Assembly (NCBI GenBank): GCA_964019425.1
Contig: OZ025796.1
Coordinates: 1,302,001 to 1,366,000, forward strand
DNA: 64,000 nucleotides
Direction of reading: 5' to 3'
Origin: Flectonema sp. DT1601
Lineage: Eukaryota; Euglenozoa; Diplonemea; Diplonemida; Diplonemidae
Under the pieces are notes generated by a model that saw only the letters and a program-made list of their open reading frames with translations, had not been told where the DNA came from and ran no database searches. Below are positions 10,967 to 20,146 of this stretch, piece by piece; position 1 is the stretch's first letter, and each line of letters opens with the position of its first letter. The position numbers and the translations under genes are program-made.

Positions 10967-11721
10967 ATGGGTCAGAACCACTCATTCAGCGCAGATGAGC
11001 TCGAGGAGCTTCAAAAGGATACAAATTTCACTCAGGATCAAATCGTTCGGTTGCATAAAAGATTTCGTAAACTTGACGTCGATGGAAACGGTGAGATCTC
11101 ATGGGAGGAGTTCGAGTCGATTCCCAGTTTACAACAAAATCCCTTACTTGGGAGGTATGAGAGTTCCTTTTTTAAATTCATTCATAGCCACCAATTCCAC
11201 TTCTCTTAATCCAACTAAAACAGAGTACTAACAATATTCGACACTAACGGTGACAGAAGTGTTGATTTCAGAGAATTCGTAAAGGCTCTTGCGGTATTCT
11301 CAAACGACTGCGCTAAGGAGAGAAAATTACAATTCACTTTCAACATGTACGACATCGATGGTGATGACAGGATTAGTAACAAGGATTTATTTAAAACTCT
11401 TCAGGTATGTACATTCGTATCTCCAAAAAAAAAAAAGAGAAAAAAAAAAAGCCAACAACGACCCTATTTCAACACAGATTATGGTTGGGTCGAACCTGAG
11501 TGACGTTCAACTTCAGCAGATCGTTGATAAAACATTCATAGAAGCGGATGAGAATAGGTATTTTTAAAATTCATATTATAATCACCACACAGTTGCTACT
11601 TGAAAAAAAAAAAACTCAAAAACACAAAACACAACACAGAGACGGCTATATCGATTTCAAAGAGTTCGTTAAAATTGTAGAGGCCAGCGACTTTGGTGAC
11701 AAACTCACCCTTCAATTCTAA
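10967..11721 (+). CDS. CNB2: calcineurin B regulatory subunit, copy 2
   Basis: Four exons: 10967-11154, 11224-11404, 11478-11557 and 11640-11721 (176 aa), with the same exon lengths (188, 181, 80, 82) as the first copy. It has four EF-hands and MGQNHS for myristoylation. The coding sequence is identical to the first copy from three bases before the ATG through exon 1 and intron 1, apart from a roughly 10-base gap in intron 1. Introns 2 and 3 are unrelated in sequence. This points to a recent gene conversion over the 5' part of an older duplication. Both copies look functional. The product should pair with a calcineurin A catalytic subunit, which is not in this window. Confidence 0.92.
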
Positions 11722-13176
11722 GGTCGATTTACCCATTATCGTCCAATGCTGTAATCATAGAAACACATACGGGGTGTTCGCATCCACCAAATCCAACTTC
11801 TATTTCTTTCCCCCCCACCCTTTTTTTTTTGCCTGCAATTTATTTTCCTTTTTTTTCCTATTTCCCACTGTTCCTTACTTACTAACTTTGATACATATAT
11901 TTATATCATTATAAGTTTACTCAACCAGTTGATCCCCTTCACTGATCTTTACTTCTAAAAAGTAAGGTTTGTTCAAGTACAATGAAGGAGGAAAAAACTA
12001 AAAAAAACTGACGAGTCCTTTCTGACATGAAACATTAATAAGGGATGAATGGGTTTTCTGTTTTTCTTTCTTTCTTTCTTTTTTCTTTTTTTTGTTGTTC
12101 TTACGTTGGTGGCCTTGTAGGGAACATGTCTCTTCTTGGTGACTTAATTTTGACTGGAGGTTGTTGGGTGTTACCACGCTGAAATCTGCTATGAATCTCC
12201 TGTATGTTTACGATCAAAGAATGCGATATTTTTGGTTGTTTGTATTTCCGGTGTGTTTGTTCTCTTTTCACTCGTGGGAATTCCCTTCGGGATGAAAAAA
12301 AGAGGGGGAAAAAAAACAACAACAACAACAATAAATCTTGTCGCCCAGTTTTAAGGGAAAATATTAACATATATACTCGTAGCAAAAACTATTACACAAA
12401 TGCTTGAAATATAATAAATAAGGATCCGTGTCTTACCTATTGTTATTATTTATTTTTTTTATTTATTTTTTTTATATAATTTTTTTTTTATATTCCTCTT
12501 CCTTCCTCGTCGCCCTTTCAAATTTGAAAAAAAAAAAAATACAAAAAAAAAGAAGAGTTTTATCTGACATTCCCGTTGATTTTGGAGGCGTGAAATTCCT
12601 TAACAGCGCTTTAACTGCTTCTCTTGTTTAGTAAGGCAAGGTCATTGTTCCCAGTAAGGATGCAATACTATTATTGCTTTTGGTAGTTTTGTTGTATTTT
12701 TATGTATCATAAAATGTGTTACGAAGCAAGCTACGAAAAGGGGAAAAAAAAAAAAAAAAAAAAAAAAAAACTAACTAGCAATAGTAGAGTAAGGCGGCAG
12801 ACTGGGTTAATTCCTGTGTTCGGATTCTGAGGAAATCTGAGAAGCAAGCTGTATTCACTATTTTTTATGTTTTTTTTTTCTTCTTCTTCAACGAGGTGTC
12901 TTAGTGAATATGAACACCAGCCACGAAAAAAAAAAGGGGGGGGAAAGGAACGATGGGAAAAAAAAAAAAAAAAAAAAGTTAGTCTGCATCCTTCTTATTA
13001 TTTTTTACTACTGAACATAGTACCCAGCAAGTATGCTGTGATCATTACTTTATTATAGCTGCAAATAATAATTACTTATTGATTGTGTCAGTCTAACTTA
13101 AAAAAATAAAATGCAAATCAACCACTCTAACCGAGTCGTTTTTATTATAAATATCTCATTACAGATGAAGTAATAA
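11722..13176. other. intergenic, low complexity
   Basis: 1.45 kb with T- and A-runs (for example near 12744-12770 and 12958-12977). No gene is supported. The last 40 bases hold a pyrimidine/AT stretch ending in tcattacag (13164), 12 bases before the next ATG. Confidence 0.65.
13150..13164 (+). promoter_or_regulatory. putative trans-splice acceptor (or 5'-UTR intron end)
   Basis: A pyrimidine/AT stretch ends in cattacag at 13164, with no matching exon or ATG upstream. It leaves a 12-base leader before the ATG at 13177. The same pattern precedes most genes in the window. Confidence 0.5.
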
Positions 13177-15645
13177 ATGGATACGCATCCAACACTATTA
13201 AGCATCTTAACAAAGAAATTACCAAAGAATGAATCGAGGCCTATGGAAAAACTTCTATCGGAGTCTCCCAGAGGAGGAGGATTAAAACGGAATAAATCAG
13301 GAAAGATGATCTGTATCGATAAGCAAGCGTATGATCCATCCAGTCGGCTTCCTGCAAGTAAAAGTCTTCGTTTGAAAATGCTGATGAACAAACGCCAACA
13401 GCGATTGGAAGTTAAAGAATCTGAATCATCATTGCAAAAAACCCCGTTATTCAAACTGTTTCTCCGAAAGAAACGTGAACACCACATAGAAGTAGCTAAA
13501 AAAGACCCAACTACACCATACAAACCAAAATTAGACGATAAACTTAATGATATTGTAGAGCTTGCAGTCGAGGATAGAGTTAGAAAAAATAAACTAAAAC
13601 AAAAAGGAGCACAACTCGTCTCATCAATCGCACACGCAGGTATATTCACTAAAATTGCGAGTGGAAAAGGTCACTTAGTTCCGTTTAGCCAATCAAACAA
13701 GCCAAAGGAACCTTTCCAAAACGACATGGATGTCGCTATGCAGCAGCAGCCTCGTCCGGAGGACTCGATGTGGGGATTGTTAGATTCTCTGGGTAAGACT
13801 AATGAAAAAATAGGTTCCATTCATTATGAGGTTGCGTTACCAACAGCTACAGACTTGTCTTTTTTACCATCAAATTTAAAGGCTACTTTTTTTGGTCTTG
13901 CGGGTGAAACTTTGAAGAAATTCTTATATCCGAGATCCCTACTATGGTTGCATCGAAGAGAAGCAAAGAAACTATTGGAATACGGTAGGACGGTGTGTCC
14001 AGAGATTACTGTCAAACTACTACGTGAACAGACGACGTTTAAACAATGGCCGACAAACGTTCTTGAATCAGTTATTCAAGTATTGGAGCTGTGTAGTTAC
14101 GAAGCTGGGAAATTCATCATTCATGAAGACGAAGCTTCTGGAAGTGGCATCTTCTTCATCATGTGTGGGAATGTTAAAGTAGTTAAGAAGATAAATCGAT
14201 CTAAGAAATCAATTGGTAGTGACAACACTAAAACACTCGTGACTCTGTCTCCAGTTGTTTGTGTCGGAGAATTCTTATTCTTAACTGAAGAACCTCGAAT
14301 GGCCTCAATAAGAGCAATCACACGAGTCCACTGTTTAGTACTTCGAAAACAAGACTTCACTCGGTTTGTAAAAACCCTTCCTGAAGATACCTTCGCACAG
14401 GTAATCGAAGCTGCCTTTGCAACTCGCAACCGAAATATGCATCTGGCTAATCCCATGACTGAACAACACCTCAGTAAATTTGCAATTTTCAAACCATGTC
14501 CACCTTCAATGCTCCGACAATTTGTATCAAACATGGTCCCTTGTGCAATGCCAAAAGATGTTGTTGTTTGTAGAAAAGATCAGCCTTCAGAAAAGATATT
14601 CTTTTTGATGAATGGACTGTGTGGAGTCTTTCGAAAATTTTCAAAGAGAAGTGTATCAGATGAAGTTCATGTTATTACAGTAAGAGCCAATGCGATTTTA
14701 TGTGATGTGGCGGTGTTATATGGTTCATACTACACAGACACGTATAGGACATTGAAAACATGTGATTTTTGGGTTTTATCAAGAAAGACTTTTGATCAAA
14801 CTCTGCATATGAATATGTCAGCCGTCCAACTTATGATGGCTGAAGCACGTGTGTTACGACAGGCACAGTTATCACTTCAAAAAAATCTTTTTAAAAAGAA
14901 TATCAATTCGATTCCATTGTTGAAAAATATCTGCAGCAAAGCTGTGATCCGACCGCTTATAAACAAGTTTGTTGCCAGAGTATACAAACCACTATCAGTG
15001 ATAACATCTTGCTCTCAATCTGCAGACAGGGTTATCATTCTTTATAGAGGCGACGCTCAAGTCTATTTAGGGAGTAATAAATGGGCGAAATGGCACGTCG
15101 GAGACTGCGCAGGATACACCTGTATCATCCCACATAGATGGGCTTATAAAAGTGTAGCCTTAGATATCGTTGAGTGTATAGAACTGTCTAGATCACAGTA
15201 TGAGGAATTCTTAGAAAATAATAACGTATTGATGAAGATAAAATCTTGGGTTAAGAGATTAATGTTTCCTCTTGCGTTTGATGAGGAGAGTACGAATTAT
15301 GTTCATAGTCTTGTTGATGGGATTTCTACTCCTTCGTTGTATCCGATTTCTTATTCAGAGAATGTTGATTTCTCACAAGAGGGATTCTTACTAAAACACT
15401 TGTCATATTTAGAATCTCATCTGTCAACGGAATTTGTTAAAGAAAGTGATACGCCTCTTCCGTTGTCGTTGAAACGAAAAGACTGGAAACGAAGTTCAGA
15501 GTACCTCTGGCTTCCAACTTCTTCACAAAAACCATCCAGCGATATAGAGAGAGTTCGAAGTGATGCTATCATTCAAAATCTCCGAAATGTTGGGAAAACT
15601 AAAAGAAAGGAACTACCCAAGAAATCAATGTTTCACCATCCCTGA
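13177..15645 (+). CDS. triple cyclic-nucleotide-binding-domain protein
   Basis: Single exon, 822 aa. The N-terminal 280 residues are basic and probably disordered. Three cNMP-binding (CAP-family) beta-barrels follow: about 300-400, 433-545 and 577-685. The first has a recognisable phosphate-binding cassette (GEFLFLTEEPRMAS) with the Glu and Arg that contact cyclic nucleotide. In the second (CDVAVLYGSYYTDT) and third (GDCAGYTC) the cassette Arg is missing, so these may be structural or bind other ligands. No catalytic, channel or kinase domain is present, so it is a stand-alone cNMP sensor or scaffold. Multi-cNBD proteins of this kind are known from trypanosomatids and other flagellates. Location (cytosol or flagellum) cannot be read from the sequence. 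Confidence 0.85.
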   Translation: MDTHPTLLSILTKKLPKNESRPMEKLLSESPRGGGLKRNKSGKMICIDKQAYDPSSRLPASKSLRLKMLMNKRQQRLEVKESESSLQKTPLFKLFLRKKREHHIEVAKKDPTTPYKPKLDDKLNDIVELAVEDRVRKNKLKQKGAQLVSSIAHAGIFTKIASGKGHLVPFSQSNKPKEPFQNDMDVAMQQQPRPEDSMWGLLDSLGKTNEKIGSIHYEVALPTATDLSFLPSNLKATFFGLAGETLKKFLYPRSLLWLHRREAKKLLEYGRTVCPEITVKLLREQTTFKQWPTNVLESVIQVLELCSYEAGKFIIHEDEASGSGIFFIMCGNVKVVKKINRSKKSIGSDNTKTLVTLSPVVCVGEFLFLTEEPRMASIRAITRVHCLVLRKQDFTRFVKTLPEDTFAQVIEAAFATRNRNMHLANPMTEQHLSKFAIFKPCPPSMLRQFVSNMVPCAMPKDVVVCRKDQPSEKIFFLMNGLCGVFRKFSKRSVSDEVHVITVRANAILCDVAVLYGSYYTDTYRTLKTCDFWVLSRKTFDQTLHMNMSAVQLMMAEARVLRQAQLSLQKNLFKKNINSIPLLKNICSKAVIRPLINKFVARVYKPLSVITSCSQSADRVIILYRGDAQVYLGSNKWAKWHVGDCAGYTCIIPHRWAYKSVALDIVECIELSRSQYEEFLENNNVLMKIKSWVKRLMFPLAFDEESTNYVHSLVDGISTPSLYPISYSENVDFSQEGFLLKHLSYLESHLSTEFVKESDTPLPLSLKRKDWKRSSEYLWLPTSSQKPSSDIERVRSDAIIQNLRNVGKTKRKELPKKSMFHHP

Positions 15646-16057
15646 GAAGGGTCTGGTAGTCTACCTGCTCAATCATTCTCTGTTGCTTTTTTTTTTTTTT
15701 TTTGCCTTGAGTTCAGATTTATTGCTTTTATACTAACCAAAAACCAGTTCAAGTCTGAAAAGACTCAAAGATCACCCTCTCAGTGAGTTAAGTTACTCTT
15801 TTATATTTTCTTTATTAAATACAGACACTGATTCTGTATATAAACCCTATTTTCAAATTGTAGATAATTTGAATTTCGTGGAGTCAGTTTTTATTATAAA
15901 CAATTGTCTTTACAGACAATCGATGCTTGTTGCATCAGTTTGTTTGCTCATGTGGAAAGTGATTCCACTTTATCTTTTACACATCATTCTTTGGCAAGTA
16001 TACTCTTTTTGTGTTTATTTTAACTTCTATCACAGAATTTAAAAAAAAAAAAAAAAA
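15646..16057. other. short intergenic region with AG acceptor
   Basis: About 410 bases without a gene. A pyrimidine-rich segment ends in tctatcacag at 16035, 22 bases before the next ATG and separated from it by an A run. Confidence 0.5.
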
Positions 16058-18802
16058 ATGTCGATCCCAGTACGTTCCATTCTGTTAATCGGAACAAAGG
16101 ATGCTGGGATTGCTGAATTAGTAGCAACTCTTACTGCGAATCGAAATTTGATATTCCCGTGTCTTCACAGGGTAAGTATTGACAGTGAAGAGGGAAAAGT
16201 TCAAGCTGATTTAAAACTGTTTTACAGAGAGAATATTAAGGTTGCTATTAATGAACCAAAACCGGATGTTATACTAATCGTATTCAACACAACTAATGAA
16301 GAAAGTTCATCAGTTTTATCAAAAGAATGGACAGAAGACATCCAAGCAATGGACGCTCCAAAAATATTAATCGCAACGGGTATGGAACAAGGTGTAAAAT
16401 ATCTCGTTGATGACAGTGAAAAAAAAGATCCTCTCTTAAATATTCATAACACATTTAAGACAGCGGTAGCTGTAGGAGCATCAGCGCTGTTTGAAATATC
16501 GATAAAACAAGTTCATCGAATTAGAGAAGTTTTTGTACACGCACTGCGAGCTTCCATTGATCCTGAAGGTTCAAAGCTTGCCATTACTGAAGACAGCATA
16601 ATAGAAGCGCGTAATGAGCTGTTCGATGTTTTTCGTGAAGAAGGTATCGGTGTTCCCTTGTCTGTTCCGAGTATTAAAAAAAATCAAAATCCAAAACTTA
16701 AAAAAATGATCACGACGGAAGCAACCAACGAAAAACCAAAATGGCAAACTAAAGAAACTAAATCAAAAAAAACATACTACTCAAACAGTGTTACTGGTGA
16801 AACATTGTGGCAGAAACCTAGTAATTTCGACGGTGATTTGACTCAAGAACAGAAAGAAAAAAGAGCCGAAAAACGTTTCGAACGTGAAATCGATAAATTA
16901 CGTCAACGTCACTACGCCATTGCCAGCAACGACAGGATTGGAAAAATTACTGAACTGACGAGGGAAGAAGAAGAAAATTTTGTTACACTAATGCAAGCCT
17001 TATCAAAAGAACACACCACTCTGGAAGAGGAAGTTAGAGGACTCAGAGAAGAATTAAAATCAATAAAACAATTGGAACAACAAAACGACATCAGAGGTGA
17101 TAGAATCCAAGACTTGGCTGACCTCCGATCACGAAAAGACACCAGCATTCATGAACGTGTCCAAGCAGACGTTGACCATGAACGTCACATCGAGGGACTC
17201 GAAGCTCAATTAGATTCCCTAAAATCTGCTGATCGTTGCAAAACTATTCCTGAAGAAACATTCGACTCCGTAAAACATGAAAACAGACGTCTCACACAGC
17301 AGTTGGGAACTATATTCGAAGAAGCAAAAACAACCCGTCTTGCGATTAAAAATGTAACTACTGCTGCTAAGAATTTAAAAGCTAAAACTGACGGAGAAGA
17401 AATGAGATGCATGAAAGGAGAAGCAAAGATCCAAACTGTTCGTAATAATGTGATGTCTAAAAAGGAAGCCATTTCAAAGTTGAAAGCGAAGAAGGAATGG
17501 ATAACTAACGAACTCATCCTTCAGCGTGGAACAGAAGCAAACGTCGCACAACAATTAAAAGAATGGAAACGAGAAGTTGGAATGCTGACCTGCATGTTAA
17601 ATGAAATTGATGACAAAATTTCAAAACAAGAAATTCCAATATCAAAATATATGACAGAAGAAAAACGAAAAGCGAGAGTTCGAGGAGGACCACTCATCCT
17701 CGATGAAGAAGACATGAACCACTACCGATCTCGACAATCAAGCAACGGAGACTATAAAGCACCAACAAACAGACAACTAATGGAACAGTTAAAGACAAAC
17801 CACGATAGAATATCTTTACAATATCAATTTCACTGTACCGATGTTGCTGAGTCTGCTTCACTAGCAGATGAGCATTTACAACAAATCCAACAATACAATG
17901 ATAAATATATCATAGCTGAACAGATTAATTCACATGTTCTTCAAGACGTTATGAGAAGTCTTCATAATCTACTTCTACTTCTTCGGGATATCGGAGAAGC
18001 CAGAAGACGATCACTCTTTCGTTTACAACGAAAGGAAGATCGTCATTGTGAAAGGCTTTGCAACCTACAAGACGAATTAGATACATATTTAAGTTATTCT
18101 ATGAACCCAAGTGCTCTCATCGAAGGTTCTCCTGCTGACCCTACGTCTCAAATAAGTGGCATCAGTAAACAACTACAGCGAAAAATTCATTCAACGAGAC
18201 TAAAGCTTTATGCTACCACAGAAAAGGTTGAAACTCTGGTCAGTCTTAGACGAGAGCAATCGAAAGCGTTGAAGGCTGTGACGGTTGAAAAGGAGAATAT
18301 TGAAAAGAGAATAAGACAATGTGAATCGGATGCTGAAGCATCAGAAGAAGGAGCTCGAAAACTCGTCACTGACACGATGTCTTTAGTGAATAGTGTTGAA
18401 GAGATGCCAATCAATTCTGTTACACGGAGACGTGCTGATGGTGAAGTTGGTCGATTCTTTCTATCAAAATCACTAACTGGTCTTCACCCTCGCAGCAAAG
18501 ATATTATTGTAAAAAGATGTAGTTCAAAACAACCACCTGCTGCTGGCAATTCTGATAACGGACCGTCAAAGCAATCTTCATCTAGTATAGCGAATATTAC
18601 AAACACAGTTCATAATTCAAATTCTCGACCTGCTTCTACCAAATCCCGAGTGACTTCTACTGCCAGACCACCGTCAGTAGTGTCATCTGTTGCAGAAGAC
18701 CAATACTCTAATTTAGTATCGTCTCTAAAAAAAGAATTCGGTATTGAAAAACGATCAAACAAAACTGACAAACGAGAGGGTGCTTGGAGAAAGACTTGGT
18801 GA
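16058..18802 (+). CDS. pseudo-Rho GTPase / WW / long coiled-coil protein
   Basis: Single exon, 914 aa. Residues 1-185 follow the Rho/Ras fold: strand ILLIG, then VILIVFNTTNEESS (Rho: LLVFS-DRESF), KILIATGMEQ in the NKxD/TKxD position and VGASALFEI (Rho: ECSAL) with IREVFVHALRA. The P-loop is GTKDAGIAEL, lacking the Lys-Ser/Thr of GxxxxGK[ST], and the NKxD motif is also lost, so it probably cannot bind or hydrolyse GTP normally. Residues about 227-256 are a WW domain (PKWQTKE...YYSNSVTGETLWQKPS), expected to bind proline-rich ligands. About 265-780 is heptad-rich coiled coil. The last 120 residues are Ser-rich and disordered. Probably a cytoskeletal or flagellar scaffold. Confidence 0.8.
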   Translation: MSIPVRSILLIGTKDAGIAELVATLTANRNLIFPCLHRVSIDSEEGKVQADLKLFYRENIKVAINEPKPDVILIVFNTTNEESSSVLSKEWTEDIQAMDAPKILIATGMEQGVKYLVDDSEKKDPLLNIHNTFKTAVAVGASALFEISIKQVHRIREVFVHALRASIDPEGSKLAITEDSIIEARNELFDVFREEGIGVPLSVPSIKKNQNPKLKKMITTEATNEKPKWQTKETKSKKTYYSNSVTGETLWQKPSNFDGDLTQEQKEKRAEKRFEREIDKLRQRHYAIASNDRIGKITELTREEEENFVTLMQALSKEHTTLEEEVRGLREELKSIKQLEQQNDIRGDRIQDLADLRSRKDTSIHERVQADVDHERHIEGLEAQLDSLKSADRCKTIPEETFDSVKHENRRLTQQLGTIFEEAKTTRLAIKNVTTAAKNLKAKTDGEEMRCMKGEAKIQTVRNNVMSKKEAISKLKAKKEWITNELILQRGTEANVAQQLKEWKREVGMLTCMLNEIDDKISKQEIPISKYMTEEKRKARVRGGPLILDEEDMNHYRSRQSSNGDYKAPTNRQLMEQLKTNHDRISLQYQFHCTDVAESASLADEHLQQIQQYNDKYIIAEQINSHVLQDVMRSLHNLLLLLRDIGEARRRSLFRLQRKEDRHCERLCNLQDELDTYLSYSMNPSALIEGSPADPTSQISGISKQLQRKIHSTRLKLYATTEKVETLVSLRREQSKALKAVTVEKENIEKRIRQCESDAEASEEGARKLVTDTMSLVNSVEEMPINSVTRRRADGEVGRFFLSKSLTGLHPRSKDIIVKRCSSKQPPAAGNSDNGPSKQSSSSIANITNTVHNSNSRPASTKSRVTSTARPPSVVSSVAEDQYSNLVSSLKKEFGIEKRSNKTDKREGAWRKTW

Positions 18803-18991
18803 TGAACCTTACCTGTATTAGATTTATTTATTTATTTCATTCTTTTTTTTTGACAAACTGTTTTTCTTTTTTTTTTTCTTCTGTTCCCTTTCCATTTCCC
18901 ATATTAATATTACAACTCCTACATGCGTTCATACTATTAGATATTTATGTTACATTGAAAGCACGATGAGATGTCTCAAATAACTTTAATT

Positions 18992-19007
18992 CTTTTTTTT
19001 TTTACAG
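18992..19007 (+). promoter_or_regulatory. putative trans-splice acceptor
   Basis: A T-rich tract ends in tttacag at 19007, just before a 26-base poly(A) leader and the ATG at 19046. The polypyrimidine-CAG form differs from the A-rich acceptors of the cis introns. Confidence 0.5.
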
Positions 19008-19045
19008 GTTGAAAAAAAAAAAAAAAAAAAAAAAAAAATCAACAA

Positions 19046-19729
19046 ATGGAAAGCAGTGATGAGGAACTAAAAGCTGCTCATGAAGACAATAAAGAAAATG
19101 AAGAAATGAAATCCCCAAATAGTCAGACCGTACTAGTTGATAATGATACAGAAATACCTAAACGATCAATCACCATTGATGTGGACATAGATACAGTTCG
19201 AGAGGCTAAAGACAGTAAACGAACATCGATAAGTCAACTAACTCCAACACCACCTCAAGATGCATTAAACATATCAAATGAAGGAACTTTAAAAAGACCG
19301 TCTTTTCGAGACTTACCACTGACAGCAACTCGATCTCAAGAAAACTTTAAAAGAAAGCAATCAATGCTTTCCGCGACTACTAATGTTTCAGTAACTGAGA
19401 TTCCCGACATCCCCGAAAGAGTTGGAAAGGCTAAGGTTCCAACGTCAGCTAAGGTAATCGCCTTGTCAAGTTTCGTTTTTGGATCACTTTTTTTATTATT
19501 AAAAAGTTACGTTACTTGGGAATCATGTTCCGTTCTAGCTTACTCAGGGTTAGCATTGTTCTTTGCGACTTCCGTTGTTATTATCTGGACGTGGATAAAG
19601 GAACGACTTGCCGACAGAGACTGGTCGGAATATTACGTTAAACAACACATAGAAAAGATGCAATCACGTAAAAGAGTGAGGAGATCACGTGCGGAATCGA
19701 TTGTTAATGTCAAGAAAATGCCAATTTGA
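19046..19729 (+). CDS. hypothetical two-TM membrane protein
   Basis: Single exon, 227 aa. The first 130 residues are hydrophilic, Ser/Thr- and Asp/Glu-rich. Two hydrophobic segments at about 136-156 and 162-187 are separated by a short loop (YVTWESCS). They form a hairpin followed by a basic tail (RKRVRRSRAES). A hairpin with both ends in the cytoplasm is the simplest topology. No family is recognised. A pyrimidine-rich acceptor ends at 19007. Confidence 0.7.
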   Translation: MESSDEELKAAHEDNKENEEMKSPNSQTVLVDNDTEIPKRSITIDVDIDTVREAKDSKRTSISQLTPTPPQDALNISNEGTLKRPSFRDLPLTATRSQENFKRKQSMLSATTNVSVTEIPDIPERVGKAKVPTSAKVIALSSFVFGSLFLLLKSYVTWESCSVLAYSGLALFFATSVVIIWTWIKERLADRDWSEYYVKQHIEKMQSRKRVRRSRAESIVNVKKMPI

Positions 19730-20146
19730 GATTTTTTTTCTTTTTTAGTTCAGTTCTGGGAATCTTCGCTGGCTTCTGTTGGCTGCTTTTTTTTAAAAAA
19801 ATTATATTATTATTTTGATGTCATTTACACATTGATTGGTAGTCAGATTTGAGAGATGGATTTCTTCTTTTTAAAAAAAATAAAAAAAAAAAATTCGTTC
19901 ACCAGGTGGAGGCGCTCAACTATGTTCACGTGGCCTCCAATGGCATTATTTATTTATTTGCAGTCATTTACTACGCTGCCGTTGACAGTCAAGATTGTCG
20001 GAGAAATTGTTATTCCTTTTGAACCTTGATAGTAAAGTATCAATTTACCCCTCTGTGACTCTTGACTTATTTATATTATTTCTCAACATTGTACAAACTG
20101 ACTGAGTTATAATAATATTTTACTTCTTCGGCAGATCTTATTCAAA
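19730..20146. other. short intergenic region
   Basis: About 420 bases, AT-rich, with no gene seen. It ends in tacttcttcggcag (20134), a putative trans-splice acceptor 12 bases before the next ATG. Confidence 0.5.

Noticed and set aside
13824-18414. Several 60-140 codon minus-strand frames inside the cNMP and pseudo-Rho genes
   Set aside because: They are shadows of strongly coding + strand exons with Ser/Phe/Leu bias.
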